Assembly (NCBI GenBank): GCA_030018135.1
Contig: JASEGJ010000012.1
Span: 1-31,184, forward strand
Length of the DNA stretch: 31,184 nucleotides
Direction: 5' to 3'
Origin: Candidatus Hodarchaeaceae archaeon
GTDB lineage: Archaea; Hadarchaeota; Hadarchaeia; Hadarchaeales; Hadarchaeaceae
Positions 30,894-31,184 of the stretch are shown here, one piece after another; within the stretch, counting starts at the first letter, position 1, and each line of letters starts with the position of its first letter. The position numbers and the translations under genes are program-made. Under the pieces are notes generated by a model. That model was not told where the DNA came from. It made no database searches and saw only the letters and a program-made list of their open reading frames with translations.

Positions 30894-31184
30894 CACTCGT
30901 CCTCCTGTCCACCTCCATTGCGAAGTCTTAAAAATTTTTCCTCGTAATCGCCACGCTTTGGTTAATCTCTCGCTAACATTTTTGATGAATTGAGCCCACG
31001 CGGTTTCCATGTTGCAAGTAACGTCATGATCGTCTCGTGGATTGAGGGTCGTCCTCAAGCACAAGCTTAGTTGATTATAGGGCTTGTAGAGCTTGTGTAG
31101 GGCTCTTCGGGTAGGCTTAGCCCCATAACGGTGCCGTTCAAATAAGGCTTTAATTTTTGAACCATAATCCATCGTCAATGGAGA
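30894..31184. other. Region upstream of the molybdenum hydroxylase operon; promoter and an in-frame open extension
   Basis: A minus-strand AT block (30927-30939, aaaaatttttaag) is a likely TATA element for the operon. Upstream, the large-subunit frame stays open on the minus strand to the window edge (from 31178, MDYGSKIKALFERHRYGAKP and onward), with codon use more AT-rich than the gene itself. It may be the tail of an unrelated or decayed gene, or chance. Nothing else is recognised. Confidence 0.35.

Noticed and set aside
29778-30947. Plus-strand ORF of 389 codons opposite the molybdenum hydroxylase large subunit
   Set aside because: It is a shadow of a strongly conserved gene in a GC-rich codon regime.
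1-31184. CRISPR array, rRNA genes, complete insertion sequence, replication origin repeats
   Set aside because: No regularly spaced repeats, rRNA signature strings, intact transposase with inverted repeats, or origin-type repeats were seen on reading the window.

Overview
The window is archaeal. The evidence is transcription factor E, an MBF1-type regulator, a PAN proteasome ATPase, aTrm56, an archaeal-type ATP-dependent DNA ligase, a TRAM mini-protein, tetrahydromethanopterin-type pterin genes (MptD, MptE), a UbiD/aconitase-X mevalonate branch, and TATA boxes about 25 bp upstream of starts that are often leaderless, GTG or TTG. G+C is fairly high apart from the first 1.4 kb, which is visibly AT-richer. 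A methanogenesis-marker-14 protein and core (folate-domain-free) methionine synthases point to an anaerobe with H4MPT-based C1 metabolism, perhaps a Hadarchaeota/MSBL1/Bathyarchaeia-type lineage; the exact lineage is a guess. No mcr gene is visible.

Layout. 1-3.1 kb is an accessory strip: a broken YgjP-like peptidase, a PD-(D/E)XK-like nuclease, a frameshifted short RadC, a YgiT/AbrB antitoxin with a truncated toxin, and tiny ORFs. 3.06-6.6 kb (minus strand) is a run of JAMM peptidase, membrane-anchored surface protein, exported transglutaminase-like protein, MptE and MptD. 6.8-8.7 kb holds two tandem core methionine synthases, divergent from the marker-14 gene (8.8-10.2 kb). A DNA ligase (10.2-11.8 kb, minus) is divergent from a plus-strand operon of mevalonate kinase, UbiD-type decarboxylase, and large and small aconitase-X subunits (11.9-15.7 kb). 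This operon encodes the archaeal route from mevalonate through phosphomevalonate dehydratase and anhydromevalonate-phosphate decarboxylase. A small unknown gene, tRNA-Val(CAC) and a TRAM protein follow.

16.6-20.8 kb carries a B3/B4-domain protein, a gene-free GC-rich stretch, two small hypothetical genes and a molybdate/tungstate-type ABC importer. 20.8-24.4 kb (minus) is informational: an HD protein (frameshifted), TFE, Trm56, HflX, a zinc-ribbon membrane protein and aMBF1. aMBF1 is divergent from PAN (24.5-25.7 kb). The last part has a membrane-anchored SNase-like nuclease, a candidate C/D box sRNA, a nitroreductase and a three-subunit molybdenum hydroxylase (27.2-30.9 kb). The importer about 7 kb away could supply that enzyme's metal.

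At least four genes (YgjP-like, RadC, ligase 5' end, HD protein) show one-base frame breaks across otherwise conserved protein sequence. This suggests consensus errors in a draft metagenome or single-cell assembly, or several recent decays. No CRISPR array, rRNA or complete insertion sequence was seen.
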